Assembly: GCF_002093745.1 (NCBI RefSeq) | Contig: NZ_MTSB01000009.1 | Span: 124,001 to 188,000 of the forward strand | Origin: Pseudomonas graminis | Lineage (GTDB): Bacteria > Pseudomonadota > Gammaproteobacteria > Pseudomonadales > Pseudomonadaceae | Length of the DNA: 64,000 nucleotides | Reading direction: 5' to 3' | Part shown: positions 54,457 to 63,750 of the stretch, in pieces | Position numbering within the stretch: position 1 is the stretch's first letter | Layout: each line of letters opens with the position of its first letter | Program-made: the position numbers and the translations under genes | The notes under the pieces: model-generated | Seen by the model: only the letters and a program-made list of their open reading frames with translations | Told to the model about the DNA's origin: nothing | The model's database searches: none

Positions 54457-55135
54457 ACATCATATTGCTTCGGCGCCCTACCCCTGGCCCTGGAACGGCC
54501 AACTGCATGCGCACAACACTGCATTGATCGTGATCGACATGCAGACGGATTTCTGCGGCGTCGGTGGCTACGTGGACAGCATGGGCTATGACCTGGCGCT
54601 GACCCGCGCGCCCATCCAGCCGATCAAGGCCTTGCTGGCCGTGATGCGGCCGCTGGGTTTCACCATCATCCACACCCGCGAAGGCCATCGCCCGGACCTC
54701 AGTGACCTGCCGGCCAACAAACGCTGGCGCTCGCAGCGCATCGGCGCCGGAATCGGCGATCCCGGCCCGTGCGGGAAGATTCTGGTACGTGGCGAACCGG
54801 GCTGGGAAATCATCGACGAGCTGGCACCGCTGCCCGGCGAAATCGTGATCGACAAGCCCGGCAAAGGCTCGTTCTGCGCAACCGACCTGGAGCTGATCCT
54901 GCGCACACGCGGCATCGACAACCTGATCCTGACCGGCATTACCACGGACGTGTGCGTCCACACCACAATGCGCGAAGCGAATGACCGTGGCTTTGAATGC
55001 CTGCTGCTCGAAGATTGCTGCGGCGCCACCGACCCCGCCAACCATGCCGCAGCACTGAGCATGGTCAAGATGCAGGGCGGGGTATTCGGTGCGGTGGGCC
55101 ATTCCTCGATGCTTTGCGACCTGTGGGGAGCCTGA
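54449..55135 (+). CDS. biuH: Biuret hydrolase (isochorismatase-like cysteine hydrolase)
   Basis: The 228-residue protein has the Asp-Lys-Cys triad of the family: D in [10 protein letters not shown] (about residue 30), K in [13 protein letters not shown] (about 140) and C in [17 protein letters not shown] (about 170). Long stretches match rhizobial biuret hydrolase as I recall it, including [19 protein letters not shown] and [11 protein letters not shown]. The enzyme turns biuret into allophanate and ammonia, and the allophanate hydrolase at 48.4 kb completes the route. The longer frame from 54392 is rejected because it runs into the previous gene. Confidence 0.88.
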   Translation: MSEHHIASAPYPWPWNGQLHAHNTALIVIDMQTDFCGVGGYVDSMGYDLALTRAPIQPIKALLAVMRPLGFTIIHTREGHRPDLSDLPANKRWRSQRIGAGIGDPGPCGKILVRGEPGWEIIDELAPLPGEIVIDKPGKGSFCATDLELILRTRGIDNLILTGITTDVCVHTTMREANDRGFECLLLEDCCGATDPANHAAALSMVKMQGGVFGAVGHSSMLCDLWGA

Positions 55136-55137
55136 AC

Positions 55138-56673
55138 ATGCGCGCCCCGAGCCTGGAAACGATTGGTGCCAGCAAGTCTTTCGGCAGTTTTTGCGCACTG
55201 GACGAGGTGTCATTCAAGGTCCGCGCCGGGACGGTCCATGCCCTGCTCGGTGAGAACGGCGCCGGCAAGAGCACACTCGTCAAAGGCATCATCGGTTACA
55301 GCCCGCTGCAATCAGGCAGCATTCTGGTCGATAACCGGGAGCAGACGATCAACAGCCCGCGCGACTCTCATCACTTGCAGATCGGCATGGTGTATCAACA
55401 CTTCACCGTCGCGCCGGGCCTGAGTGTCGCCGAAAATCTGGTGCTGTCGCGGGGTGATCTGCCGTGGCGCATCAACTGGGCCAGCGAGCACGAACGCCTG
55501 GAAGCCTTCATGGCGAGCATGCCGTTCCGGCTCGACATTCACCGACAGGTGAGCAGCCTCGCCGCCGGGGAAAAACAGAAGCTGGAGATTCTCAAACAGC
55601 TGTATCTGGAGCGGCGACTGGTCATTCTTGACGAGCCTACCTCGGTGCTCACGCCCCAGGAAGCCGATGAAGTACTGGGCCTGATGCAGGCGATGGCGCA
55701 CCGTGGCGATCTCACGGTGCTGATGATCACCCACAAGTTTCGCGAAGTCAGCACTTACGCCGATGACGTTACCGTGCTGCGCAAAGGCCGTTGGGTCGGC
55801 ACGGCAGCCGTGGCCGACACCACCACTCAGCAAATGGCCGCCTGGATGATGGGCGAAGCACAGGTCTGTGGCGTGAGCACTGATCGTCCGGTATCGGCGC
55901 CCGGCGCGCCGCAGTTGCAGGTCGAACGCCTGGACGTGCCGGGCGACAAGGGGACGCTGGCCGTGAAAAACCTGTCTCTGGCGGTGTACCCGGGGGAAAT
56001 TGTCGGGATCGCGGGTATCTCCGGCAATGGTCAGCGCGAACTCACCGAAGCGCTGCTCGGTCAGCGCTCATTCAGTGCCGGCCAGATACGGGTCGACGGC
56101 CAGCCTTACCACGCACGGCGTGAGCAGATGCAGCGTCTGCGCGTGTTCAGTCTGCCCGAAGAACCCTTGCGCAATGCCTGCATCGGCAGCTTCAGCGTGG
56201 CTGACAATCTGGCCCTGCGCAACTTTGACCAGCCGCCCTTGTGCCGTCAGGGCTGGCGCCTTGATCGTCGTGCGATAGACGCACAGGCGCGCACGTTGAT
56301 CGAGCAGTTTCAGGTCTCGCCCAACGACCCGAACCGGCCGATCGGCACCTTGTCCGGGGGTAACGTGCAGCGCGCCGTGCTGGCCCGCGAATTGCCCCGT
56401 GACGTCGCCGTGCTGGTCGTTGCCAACCCGGTGTTCGGCCTGGATTTCGCCAGTGTGGCGCTTATCCATCAGCGCCTGATCGATGCCCGCAACAGCGGCA
56501 CAGCGGTGCTGCTGCTCAGCGAGGACCTGGACGAACTGCTCAGCCTGGCCGACCGGATCGTGGTCATTCACGACGGCGAGCTGGTCTTTGAAACCCGTGC
56601 AGCGGCCGCTGACCGTACCGAACTGGGCCGTCACATGGCCGGTGCCGAACAGCCTTCGCAGGCGTCGGCATGA
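55138..56673 (+). CDS. ABC transporter ATP-binding protein (two nucleotide-binding domains)
   Basis: The protein has 511 residues. The first domain has an intact Walker [13 protein letters not shown] and Walker [12 protein letters not shown]. The second has the altered Walker [11 protein letters not shown], typical of sugar/nucleoside importers of the MglA/RbsA/NupO type. The signature in domain 2 is [15 protein letters not shown]. It energises the two permeases encoded upstream. It is placed between two cysteine hydrolase genes, which ties transport to ureide breakdown. Confidence 0.93.
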   Translation: MRAPSLETIGASKSFGSFCALDEVSFKVRAGTVHALLGENGAGKSTLVKGIIGYSPLQSGSILVDNREQTINSPRDSHHLQIGMVYQHFTVAPGLSVAENLVLSRGDLPWRINWASEHERLEAFMASMPFRLDIHRQVSSLAAGEKQKLEILKQLYLERRLVILDEPTSVLTPQEADEVLGLMQAMAHRGDLTVLMITHKFREVSTYADDVTVLRKGRWVGTAAVADTTTQQMAAWMMGEAQVCGVSTDRPVSAPGAPQLQVERLDVPGDKGTLAVKNLSLAVYPGEIVGIAGISGNGQRELTEALLGQRSFSAGQIRVDGQPYHARREQMQRLRVFSLPEEPLRNACIGSFSVADNLALRNFDQPPLCRQGWRLDRRAIDAQARTLIEQFQVSPNDPNRPIGTLSGGNVQRAVLARELPRDVAVLVVANPVFGLDFASVALIHQRLIDARNSGTAVLLLSEDLDELLSLADRIVVIHDGELVFETRAAAADRTELGRHMAGAEQPSQASA

Positions 56674-57347
56674 TCAGTCTAAGTGCGCACCCCGACCGCT
56701 TCACTTTCGAGCCATCGCGCACTGCGGTGGTGATTATCGACATGCAGCGTGATTTTCTTGAACCCGGCGGCTTTGGTGCCGCGCTGGGCAACGACGTCAC
56801 GCTGCTGCAAGCCATCGTGCCCGCCGTGCAGAACCTGCTGACGCTGGCTCGCGAACAGGGTCTTGCCGTGATTCATACCCGCGAGTCACACCACCCGGAC
56901 CTGTCCGATTGCCCGCCGGCCAAAATTGAACACGGCTCGCCGGGATTTCGTATCGGCGACCCCGGCCCGATGGGGCGTATCCTGATTCGCGGCGAGCCCG
57001 GCAATCAGATCATCGAGGCCCTGACGCCGCTGGCCGGCGAGTGGATCATCGACAAACCGGGCAAGGGCATGTTCTTCGCCACCGACCTTCATCGGCGGCT
57101 GAGCGATGCCGGTATCACGCACCTGATCTTCGCCGGCGTCACCACCGAAGTCTGCGTGCAGACCAGCATGCGCGAAGCCTGCGACCGGGGTTATCGCTGC
57201 CTGCTGATCGAAGACGCCACCGAAAGCTACTTTCCCGCCTTCAAACAGGCCACCCTGGACATGATCACCGCGCAAGGTGCCATTGTCGGACGAGTCGCCT
57301 CGCTTGCCGACCTGCAACAGGCGCTGCTTACAAGGAGTACGCACTGA
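56670..57347 (+). CDS. Isochorismatase-like cysteine hydrolase, possibly triuret hydrolase
   Basis: The 225-residue paralogue of the biuret hydrolase above has the triad D in [15 protein letters not shown] in [13 protein letters not shown] and C in [17 protein letters not shown]. It differs in the N-terminal and substrate-pocket segments ([13 protein letters not shown] instead of [12 protein letters not shown]). A triuret hydrolase would supply the biuret route upstream, so that is the most attractive idea. Guanylurea or ureidoacrylate hydrolase are alternatives. It overlaps both neighbours by one to four bases. Confidence 0.8.
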   Translation: MISLSAHPDRFTFEPSRTAVVIIDMQRDFLEPGGFGAALGNDVTLLQAIVPAVQNLLTLAREQGLAVIHTRESHHPDLSDCPPAKIEHGSPGFRIGDPGPMGRILIRGEPGNQIIEALTPLAGEWIIDKPGKGMFFATDLHRRLSDAGITHLIFAGVTTEVCVQTSMREACDRGYRCLLIEDATESYFPAFKQATLDMITAQGAIVGRVASLADLQQALLTRSTH

Positions 57348-57742
57348 TGGACATCAACCTTCCCCACGTGGTCGCCGAAGTGACCCACGCCTTCACTGAC
57401 TACGAACGCGCCCTGCTGGCCAATGAACTGACCACGCTGGATGCGTATTTCTGGCATTCGGAACAGACCGTCCGCTATGGCGTGGCCGAGAATCTGCACG
57501 GCGCCGACGCCATCGCGCAGTATCGACGTCAGTGTCAGCCGATCGGACCCGGCCGAACGTTGCTGCGTACGGTGGTGAGCACCTTCGGAGAGGACTTCGC
57601 CACGGTCAGCACCGAATTTCACGATGGCGTGACTCAGCGTCTGGGGCGGCAAATGCAGACCTGGGCACGCCTGGAAGGCGGCTGGAAAGTAGTTGCTGCA
57701 CATGTCAGCATTGACCTGAGCAGTCTGGAGCCACGCCCTTGA
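57347..57742 (+). CDS. AtzH-like protein (DUF3225)
   Basis: The 131-residue protein has an NTF2-like fold pattern: a long helix (VAEVTHAFTDYERALLANELTTLDAYFW) followed by strands ending in MQTWARLEGGWKVVAAHVS. This is the AtzH/DUF3225 family, found with cyanuric-acid and allophanate genes and suggested to act on 1-carboxybiuret-type intermediates. No AtzE or AtzG gene is in the operon. The ATG overlaps the preceding stop. Confidence 0.85.
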   Translation: MDINLPHVVAEVTHAFTDYERALLANELTTLDAYFWHSEQTVRYGVAENLHGADAIAQYRRQCQPIGPGRTLLRTVVSTFGEDFATVSTEFHDGVTQRLGRQMQTWARLEGGWKVVAAHVSIDLSSLEPRP

Positions 57743-58425
57743 ATTCCCCGAACACCACCAACGCACTGGCAGAAGACGTCTATCGTCGGCTCAAACAGGA
57801 GATTTTCGACTTCTACCTGCTGCCCTACGACCGGTTCACCGAAACGCAACTGGCAGACCGTTATCAAGTCTCCCGAACCCCGGTGCGCGACGCACTTTAC
57901 CGCCTGCAGCGCGAGGGCTATCTGGACGTCGAGTTCCGGCGTGGCTGGTCAGTCAAACCGCTGGACTTCGATCAGATCGACCAGCTCTACGACCTGCGCA
58001 TCGTGCTTGAATGCGCGGCGGTCGAACGTATCTGTGCCTCTGCCGACGTGCATCCGGAACTCCATGTCCTGCGAGAACACTGGCTGATAGACCGTGCTCA
58101 TCAACAGACAGACATGCAAGTCGTCGCTGACCTCGACGAACAGTTCCACACCCAGCTGGTCGCGGCTTCGGGCAATCTGGAAATGGCCCGTATCCACCAG
58201 GAAGTCACCGAACGCATTCGCATCGTCAGGCGGCTCGACTTCTTCAAAAGTGCCCGTATTGAACACACTTACCTTGAACACGCCGCCATCCTCAATGCAC
58301 TTCAGGCGCGCAAGCGAGACGAAGCGCTATTGCTGCTGCGCGCTCACGTGGAAATCAGCAAACTGGAAGTGCGCAAACTGACCATCTCCATGCTCAGCGA
58401 TGCGCGACGGCGGTATGAGGCATGA
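57739..58425 (+). CDS. GntR-family regulator (FadR/FCD subgroup)
   Basis: The protein has 228 residues from TTG 57739, overlapping the AtzH-like gene. The N-terminal winged helix (ETQLADRYQVSRTPVRDALYRLQREGYL) is followed by an FCD ligand-binding domain (about 85-215). Being the last gene of the operon, it probably regulates it through the TGTATACA palindrome at 48419-48426. The ligand may be one of the ureide intermediates. Confidence 0.9.
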   Translation: MNSPNTTNALAEDVYRRLKQEIFDFYLLPYDRFTETQLADRYQVSRTPVRDALYRLQREGYLDVEFRRGWSVKPLDFDQIDQLYDLRIVLECAAVERICASADVHPELHVLREHWLIDRAHQQTDMQVVADLDEQFHTQLVAASGNLEMARIHQEVTERIRIVRRLDFFKSARIEHTYLEHAAILNALQARKRDEALLLLRAHVEISKLEVRKLTISMLSDARRRYEA

Positions 58426-58436
58426 AGCGCTGACGT

Positions 58437-59558
58437 CTATCGGATGCTTCTGCCGAGTTTGCGGGTGAACGGTGCGGATATCTCGCACTTCAGGCCGCCA
58501 GGTTCGTAGAAGAACGTTACCGCACCGTCAAACGCATTACTCAGGCTGCCCTTGATCATCGCTGTGCCATAACCCTTGCGGCTCGGCGGCTCGACACACG
58601 GGCCGCTGCTCTCCGCCCAGACAAGCCTGAACGTGGCGTCGAGATCATCGATACCCTGACTGACAATCCACCACTGTATGTTCAGTTCTCCCGTGTCCCG
58701 GGACAGCGAGCCGTACTTGGCGGCATTCGTGCCCAACTCGTGTATCACCAGCGCCAGCGCCGACGCCGCTTCCTGAGTCAGCAAAATATCAGGGCCGGAA
58801 AAACGGATAGCACAGTCTTTTTGATACGGCGCGAGCATGTCCTGCAGCAACGTGGCCATGTCGATTTCGCAGGTGCTCAATGCCAGTGAATGCGCGCGAT
58901 GCATCATCACCAAGCGCTCACCAAATACCGCCTGGAACTGCTTCGCTTCGGGGTATCGTTTCAGGGTCAGGCTGGCTACGCCACCCATGGTCAGGAACAG
59001 ATTGCGAATACGGTGCTCAAGCTCACCCAGCATGAGGGTGTTGGACTCTTGAGACCTGCTGTACGCACAGATGCGGGCACACAACGATGATGCCAACTGC
59101 AGAAACTCGCGCTGCTCAACAGTCAATGACATGCCCGAAGGGTGGATGATTGCGATGCTCCCCTGGGCATTTTTATCAGCGCTCAATGCCGGAATCGAAA
59201 TCATCGCTTTTAAATCATGCTGGGCGAAAAGCGCTTTCCACGCTTGCGAAAAGCGGGGGTCAGTTGCCACATCCGGTACTTCGATGTTTTTTCCGGTCAG
59301 TATGCCCAGCCCGCAAGAGCCGTGCTTGCCGGTAATGATGTTACCCACCAGCGCTTGAGAAAACCCGGACGGCAGATTCGGGAAAATAGACTGACGAAAG
59401 GTTCTGCCTGCTTTATCCAGCACATTGATGCCCACGATGACACCGGGCAATCGGGCCTGCAGCGCTATGGCAAAATCCTCAAGAAGCGACTCAGCGGGTA
59501 AGGCTGATGACATGACGTCCAATGCGCGATCACGAAAACCCTCTAGAAACTCACGCAT
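58437..59558 (-). CDS. GAF-domain histidine kinase of the HWE/HisKA_2 type
   Basis: The 373-residue protein has a GAF domain (about 25-160; GKHGSCGLGILTGKNIEVPD). An HWE-type kinase core follows, with the phospho-His in GELEHRIRNLF (about 195) and the ATPase N-box VIHELGTNAAKYGSLS. Such kinases often work with response regulators in general stress or light signalling. The start is taken at the ATG at 59558 behind GAGG; a TTG at 59591 would add 11 residues. No response regulator gene adjoins. Confidence 0.88.
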   Translation of the reverse strand: MREFLEGFRDRALDVMSSALPAESLLEDFAIALQARLPGVIVGINVLDKAGRTFRQSIFPNLPSGFSQALVGNIITGKHGSCGLGILTGKNIEVPDVATDPRFSQAWKALFAQHDLKAMISIPALSADKNAQGSIAIIHPSGMSLTVEQREFLQLASSLCARICAYSRSQESNTLMLGELEHRIRNLFLTMGGVASLTLKRYPEAKQFQAVFGERLVMMHRAHSLALSTCEIDMATLLQDMLAPYQKDCAIRFSGPDILLTQEAASALALVIHELGTNAAKYGSLSRDTGELNIQWWIVSQGIDDLDATFRLVWAESSGPCVEPPSRKGYGTAMIKGSLSNAFDGAVTFFYEPGGLKCEISAPFTRKLGRSIR

Positions 59559-59720
59559 GGCAGCCGCATCCTCAGGTGCGAAAAAGTGCAAGCATCATAC
59601 ACTGGCGAACAACGTGAGACGCTTGAACGGGTTGAAACGCTGCTCATCGGCAGACAGCGTACACGTCGTCATTGAGTCGTTAGCGCTATCCTCAACACTT
59701 TCAGGGAAGGGAGGCCTTCA

Positions 59721-60017
59721 ATGACACGAGCCGTACTGTTGGTGCTGTTGATCTTCGCGATTGCATGGCTTGCACAAAGCGGTGATGGCGACGAACGGCA
59801 TTGCCCCGATAAAGACGCAGACTTTTTTGCTGACGCCATCAACGCCTATTTCGACAAACACCCACCCAACGCCGGAAAAGCCGTGAACATCGTCGACGGT
59901 GCGCGATACGACGATCGAACCCACTGGTGGACAGTGCCGGTCGACGTCGGTACTGAAAAGTTACAGGCACTGTTGAGCTGTGACGGGCACCTTGAACTCT
60001 CCAGGCGTACTGAATAA
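59721..60017 (+). CDS. Uncharacterised membrane-anchored or secreted small protein
   Basis: The 98-residue protein has an N-terminal hydrophobic segment (MTRAVLLVLLIFAIAWLAQS) that could be a signal peptide or anchor, followed by a small acidic domain with Cys28 and Cys87, which may form a disulfide. I do not recognise the family. It lies alone between the kinase and the c-di-GMP gene. Confidence 0.7.
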   Translation: MTRAVLLVLLIFAIAWLAQSGDGDERHCPDKDADFFADAINAYFDKHPPNAGKAVNIVDGARYDDRTHWWTVPVDVGTEKLQALLSCDGHLELSRRTE

Positions 60018-60303
60018 GCCGCCTCACCCAAGCGCGACGTGTCGCGCTCGCAATGAGTAATCGCCAGCCCCATCGCCAGGTCATGATCAAGACAATGGGC
60101 ATGGTGGAACAGGCCGTCCCCGAATGCTGAAAACTGACAGCCGACAACGGCGCAAGGGCCATCGGGGCACCTCCCGTCTTTTGCAACCTTTCCACCACCG
60201 TCAGGTCGGAATACTCAGCAATTGATGGCATTTAGTTATCAGCCTGCACTTGGCCAAGTGCATCCCGGGCACCGGTCAGTGCGAATTACAGGAAGAGTCA
60301 TTG

Positions 60304-62550
60304 ATGAATCATCAGGGCGATGAGCGCGACCCGATCACACCGTTGAACCAGGATCGCATTACAGAGGTGTTGAAGGCCGCCGCTCACTCCGCATCGTGTT
60401 CGTCAGGCTCGCTGATAGTGTCCGGGGCATCCGGTTGGGAACACGTTGCAGGCTTTGGCTCCTGCCATCATTCTGTCGATGAGGTGTGGCTGAGGACACT
60501 GTCGTCTTACGGCGATGTGGTACGTGTGGGTCACGATATCCCCACTGAACACCTGGACGCTGGCAGCGACAGAGGCAACTGGATCTACGTTGCCATACGC
60601 GGTTCCGTGCATGAACTGCTGGGCGCACTGCTGCTGAGTAGCACCGACCCCGAAGCCGTATTCAGCGCTGCGCAACGTTACGCGCTTCAGACCCATGCGG
60701 CTCACCTGCGCACTTATCTGCAACCTGGTCGCGAGCCGGAAACGGCCAACCCGCTGGTGGGTTCTATCGAAAGGCTGCGATTGCTTGAGTCCGTGGTCAT
60801 CAATGCCAATGACGCCATTCTTATTACTGAAGCCGAGCCGATTGACCTGCCGGGGCCTCGCATCGTCTATTGCAACCCGGCCTTTCTGGCGATAACGGGT
60901 TTCACCGAAGAGGAAGTCATAGGCCGCACGCCACGCATACTTCAGTGCGAAGACACTCGTCGCGAAACACTGGATGTTATTCGCGATGCACTGACTCACT
61001 GGAGGCCGGTGGAAGTCGAACTCATCAATACGCGCAAGGACGGCAGCCAGTTCTGGGTCGAACTGAGCATTGTCCCGGTGGCCAACGAAAAAGGCTGGTT
61101 CACCCATTGGGTCTCCGTGCAGCGGGATATTACCGAGCGCAAGGATTCTCAGCACCTCGCTGACCGGGCGCGTCTGGCGTGGGAAGAAAAGCTCGCCTTG
61201 CAAAGTCGGCTGGAAGAGCGCGAGCGGATCTCCGAAGAGCTGGCCTACATCGCGTTCCACGATGAACTGACGGCACTTTTCAACCGCGCCTATCTCATGA
61301 ACGAGTTGACCAAGGCGTTCGAAACCCTTGACCCTCGTTATGAACGCGCCACTGTGCTCTTTCTGGACCTGGATGGGTTCAAGGTCGTCAATGACAGCAT
61401 GGGGCATCTGGCCGGCGACCAGTTACTGAAACGCGTTGCCAATCGATTGCAGAATTGCGTGCGCTCGGATGATGTTCTGGCGCGAATTGGCGGTGATGAG
61501 TTTGCAATTCTGTTGATGGGCAAGGATCAGCCGGAAACAGCGGTAAAGATGGCTGAACGCATTGTCAGTCAACTGCACACGGCCATTCAGATTGAAGGTC
61601 AGGACATCTTCATATCCTGCAGCATAGGGATTGTCACCGCCGGCGACAGCCATTCGAAACCCGAGGACTTGCTGCGTGATGCAGACGTGGCGATGTACGC
61701 GGCCAAGAAACAAGGCAGAGGACGCTGGAGCATCTTCAATGCCTCGATGCGCGAAGCGGCGATTGATACGCTGATGATCCAGAATGCGCTGCGCCAGGCC
61801 CTCGAAGACAAGGATTTCCTGGTGTTCTATCAGCCCATCTACAGCGGGAGCAGCGAGCACCTGGTCGGCGTCGAGGCGCTGGTGAGATGGGATCATCCGG
61901 TCATGGGAATCATTTCACCGGATGCGTTCATCCCCATCGCAGAAGACCTCGGCATCATTCACGCACTGGGCGCATGGGTCATGCACAGAGCCTGTAGCGA
62001 GGTTCAAGCCTGGCGCAAGAAGTTCTCGCACCTGGACCTGAGGCTTAACGTGAATGTGTCCGGAAAAGAACTCAGCCATCCCGGATTCGTCGAGCAGGTG
62101 ACCCGGATCATTGCATCGACCGGGTTGCCTGCAACACAACTTCAGATAGAAGTCACCGAATCGGTTTTTCTCTATCAACCTGACGCGATAGCCGAAATTC
62201 TTCGGCAGATTCGTGAACTGGGCGTGCGCGTGGCGCTTGACGACTTCGGCACGGGATACAGCTCATTGGGCTACATCGACCGTTACCCGATAGATGCCGT
62301 GAAAATAGACCGGTCCTTCGTCTCCAGAATGATGACCTACAGCCGGAGCGAGGCCATTGTCAGCAGCATCCTGTCTCTGGGCCGGGCACTGAGTCTGGAC
62401 ATAACCGCTGAAGGTGTGGAAACCGTGGAACAATACAATCGCCTGCAGAACATGGGATGCCCGTATTTCCAGGGTTACTTCCTGAACCGGCCAATGCGAC
62501 CGGAAGCCCTGGAGGAAATCATGAGGTCGGTTGCAGAGTGCAGTGTCTGA
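60304..62550 (+). CDS. PAS-GGDEF-EAL protein (c-di-GMP cyclase/phosphodiesterase)
   Basis: The protein has 748 residues from ATG 60304, behind AGGAAGAG. A GAF-like N-terminus (about 1-155) is followed by PAS (about 165-280), a coiled linker, GGDEF (about 320-480) and EAL (about 495-748). The cyclase motif is intact GGDEF, preceded by the product-inhibition site RSDD. EAL-domain catalytic motifs are all present: EALVRW, NVNVSG, EVTES, LDDFGTGYSS, KIDRSF and AEGVET. It could both make and break c-di-GMP. No membrane segment is seen. Confidence 0.93.
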   Translation: MNHQGDERDPITPLNQDRITEVLKAAAHSASCSSGSLIVSGASGWEHVAGFGSCHHSVDEVWLRTLSSYGDVVRVGHDIPTEHLDAGSDRGNWIYVAIRGSVHELLGALLLSSTDPEAVFSAAQRYALQTHAAHLRTYLQPGREPETANPLVGSIERLRLLESVVINANDAILITEAEPIDLPGPRIVYCNPAFLAITGFTEEEVIGRTPRILQCEDTRRETLDVIRDALTHWRPVEVELINTRKDGSQFWVELSIVPVANEKGWFTHWVSVQRDITERKDSQHLADRARLAWEEKLALQSRLEERERISEELAYIAFHDELTALFNRAYLMNELTKAFETLDPRYERATVLFLDLDGFKVVNDSMGHLAGDQLLKRVANRLQNCVRSDDVLARIGGDEFAILLMGKDQPETAVKMAERIVSQLHTAIQIEGQDIFISCSIGIVTAGDSHSKPEDLLRDADVAMYAAKKQGRGRWSIFNASMREAAIDTLMIQNALRQALEDKDFLVFYQPIYSGSSEHLVGVEALVRWDHPVMGIISPDAFIPIAEDLGIIHALGAWVMHRACSEVQAWRKKFSHLDLRLNVNVSGKELSHPGFVEQVTRIIASTGLPATQLQIEVTESVFLYQPDAIAEILRQIRELGVRVALDDFGTGYSSLGYIDRYPIDAVKIDRSFVSRMMTYSRSEAIVSSILSLGRALSLDITAEGVETVEQYNRLQNMGCPYFQGYFLNRPMRPEALEEIMRSVAECSV

Positions 62551-62574
62551 TTCAGGTATCCCGCACCCAGGCTG

Positions 62575-63318
62575 TCAGGTAGGGGTAACAAGCCGCTCGA
62601 GCGCATCAACTGCTGCACTGCACCACTCAGTCACCTCATCGAATTTGTACTCAACTGCGGAGGCGTCGGTGATTTCAACTTCAAGCTCTGCCTTCGACCC
62701 GGAGTTGTCGAACAAGTACGCTCGACTTGACGCCTGAATAGCTTCAGGGAGCAATGCCAGACACCTCTGATAACGGGCACGTATCCTGTCTGGCGTAACG
62801 TTATGCCCACCTTCGCCAACACGAATGGCAACCCGGTTGATATTGATTTCCGGATTTTCAGTAGCAACGAAATACAGGTAGGTACGGTATCCCAGCGATT
62901 TGGCTCTTCTGATGAAGTCAACCTTCGAGCGGTCGGACATCACCGTCTCAAAAGTGAAACTGGCGCCCTGTTCAAGCAATTGATGCCGGATAAAGTCGGC
63001 GACGACAGATGAGTGATACGAATTCACCTGAATCGCATCAATCATCAAAGACTGACCGACAACAGTGAAATGCCCAGCCTGAGCCACCAGTTGTTCTCTG
63101 ACAATCAGCGAATGAGACGAGAAAAAATCTTGAAACACCTGATGATCAGGGGTGATTGCGAAAGGCGAAAAATCTATGAAGCCGTTATCGATCGCCTCAC
63201 GCTCAAGGTCGTCAGCATTAACGTATGTATAGATTAAATCAGAAGCAAGAAGACGCTTGATGGTGCTTTTGCCGGAGCCGTTAGGCCCGGCGAATACCCG
63301 GAGCCTAGGAACCGGCAC
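62575..63318 (-). CDS. Zeta-toxin-like kinase
   Basis: The protein has 247 residues from GTG 63318; a TTG at 63339 is an alternative. It opens with a P-loop AGPNGSGKSTIKRLL and has NADDLERE near residue 35, TFETVMSD and an Arg-rich lid (RVGEGGHNVTPDRIRARY), the layout of zeta toxins/UDP-GlcNAc kinases. It overlaps the end of the small gene 63305-63577. As a toxin it would phosphorylate UDP-sugars and block wall synthesis; a housekeeping kinase is the alternative. Confidence 0.85.
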   Translation of the reverse strand: MPVPRLRVFAGPNGSGKSTIKRLLASDLIYTYVNADDLEREAIDNGFIDFSPFAITPDHQVFQDFFSSHSLIVREQLVAQAGHFTVVGQSLMIDAIQVNSYHSSVVADFIRHQLLEQGASFTFETVMSDRSKVDFIRRAKSLGYRTYLYFVATENPEININRVAIRVGEGGHNVTPDRIRARYQRCLALLPEAIQASSRAYLFDNSGSKAELEVEITDASAVEYKFDEVTEWCSAAVDALERLVTPT

Positions 63319-63577
63319 TGTTAGAAGCCCCAGAGCCAATCTTATAGCTGACGCCCGCTGTTACCTTACGACGGGGTTTGGAAGCACAAACGATTTGTTC
63401 GGTACCGTCTGCGCGCTCGGCGACGATAAAGCCACCCTTGGAAAGCACCACGGTCCGACCTGCCGCTTTGGCTTTCTCGTACGCCATGCGGGTGGCAAGG
63501 GAAGCCTGAGCAGGAATCAGCGCTTCGAGCTTTTGAGTGGCTTCTTCAGACAGCACGTTGTTGGCGGCTTTAGGCAT
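63305..63577 (-). CDS. Small partner (candidate antitoxin) of the zeta-like kinase
   Basis: The 90-residue protein, MPKAANNVLSEEATQKLEAL and following, is helical in its first half. Its basic, Ser/Gly-rich tail follows SKGGFIVAERADGTEQIVCA. It is not a recognised epsilon antitoxin, but it lies directly upstream of and overlaps the zeta-like gene, the usual toxin-antitoxin arrangement. Neutralising activity is inferred only from this. Confidence 0.7.
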   Translation of the reverse strand: MPKAANNVLSEEATQKLEALIPAQASLATRMAYEKAKAAGRTVVLSKGGFIVAERADGTEQIVCASKPRRKVTAGVSYKIGSGASNSAGS

Positions 63578-63750
63578 GGTTCCTCCTGATCAATCTGCCC
63601 CGGATGAGCGTGAACGATTTCATAGTAGCCCGAAAAACTGCTTTTCGACACGGAACACACTACACCTTGTTTACCGGATGTGGCGTGGACACAGAGCCTG
63701 CCCCACCGGCGCCGTTCGCATCATCGGCCACCTGCTGAAGACTGCGCACG

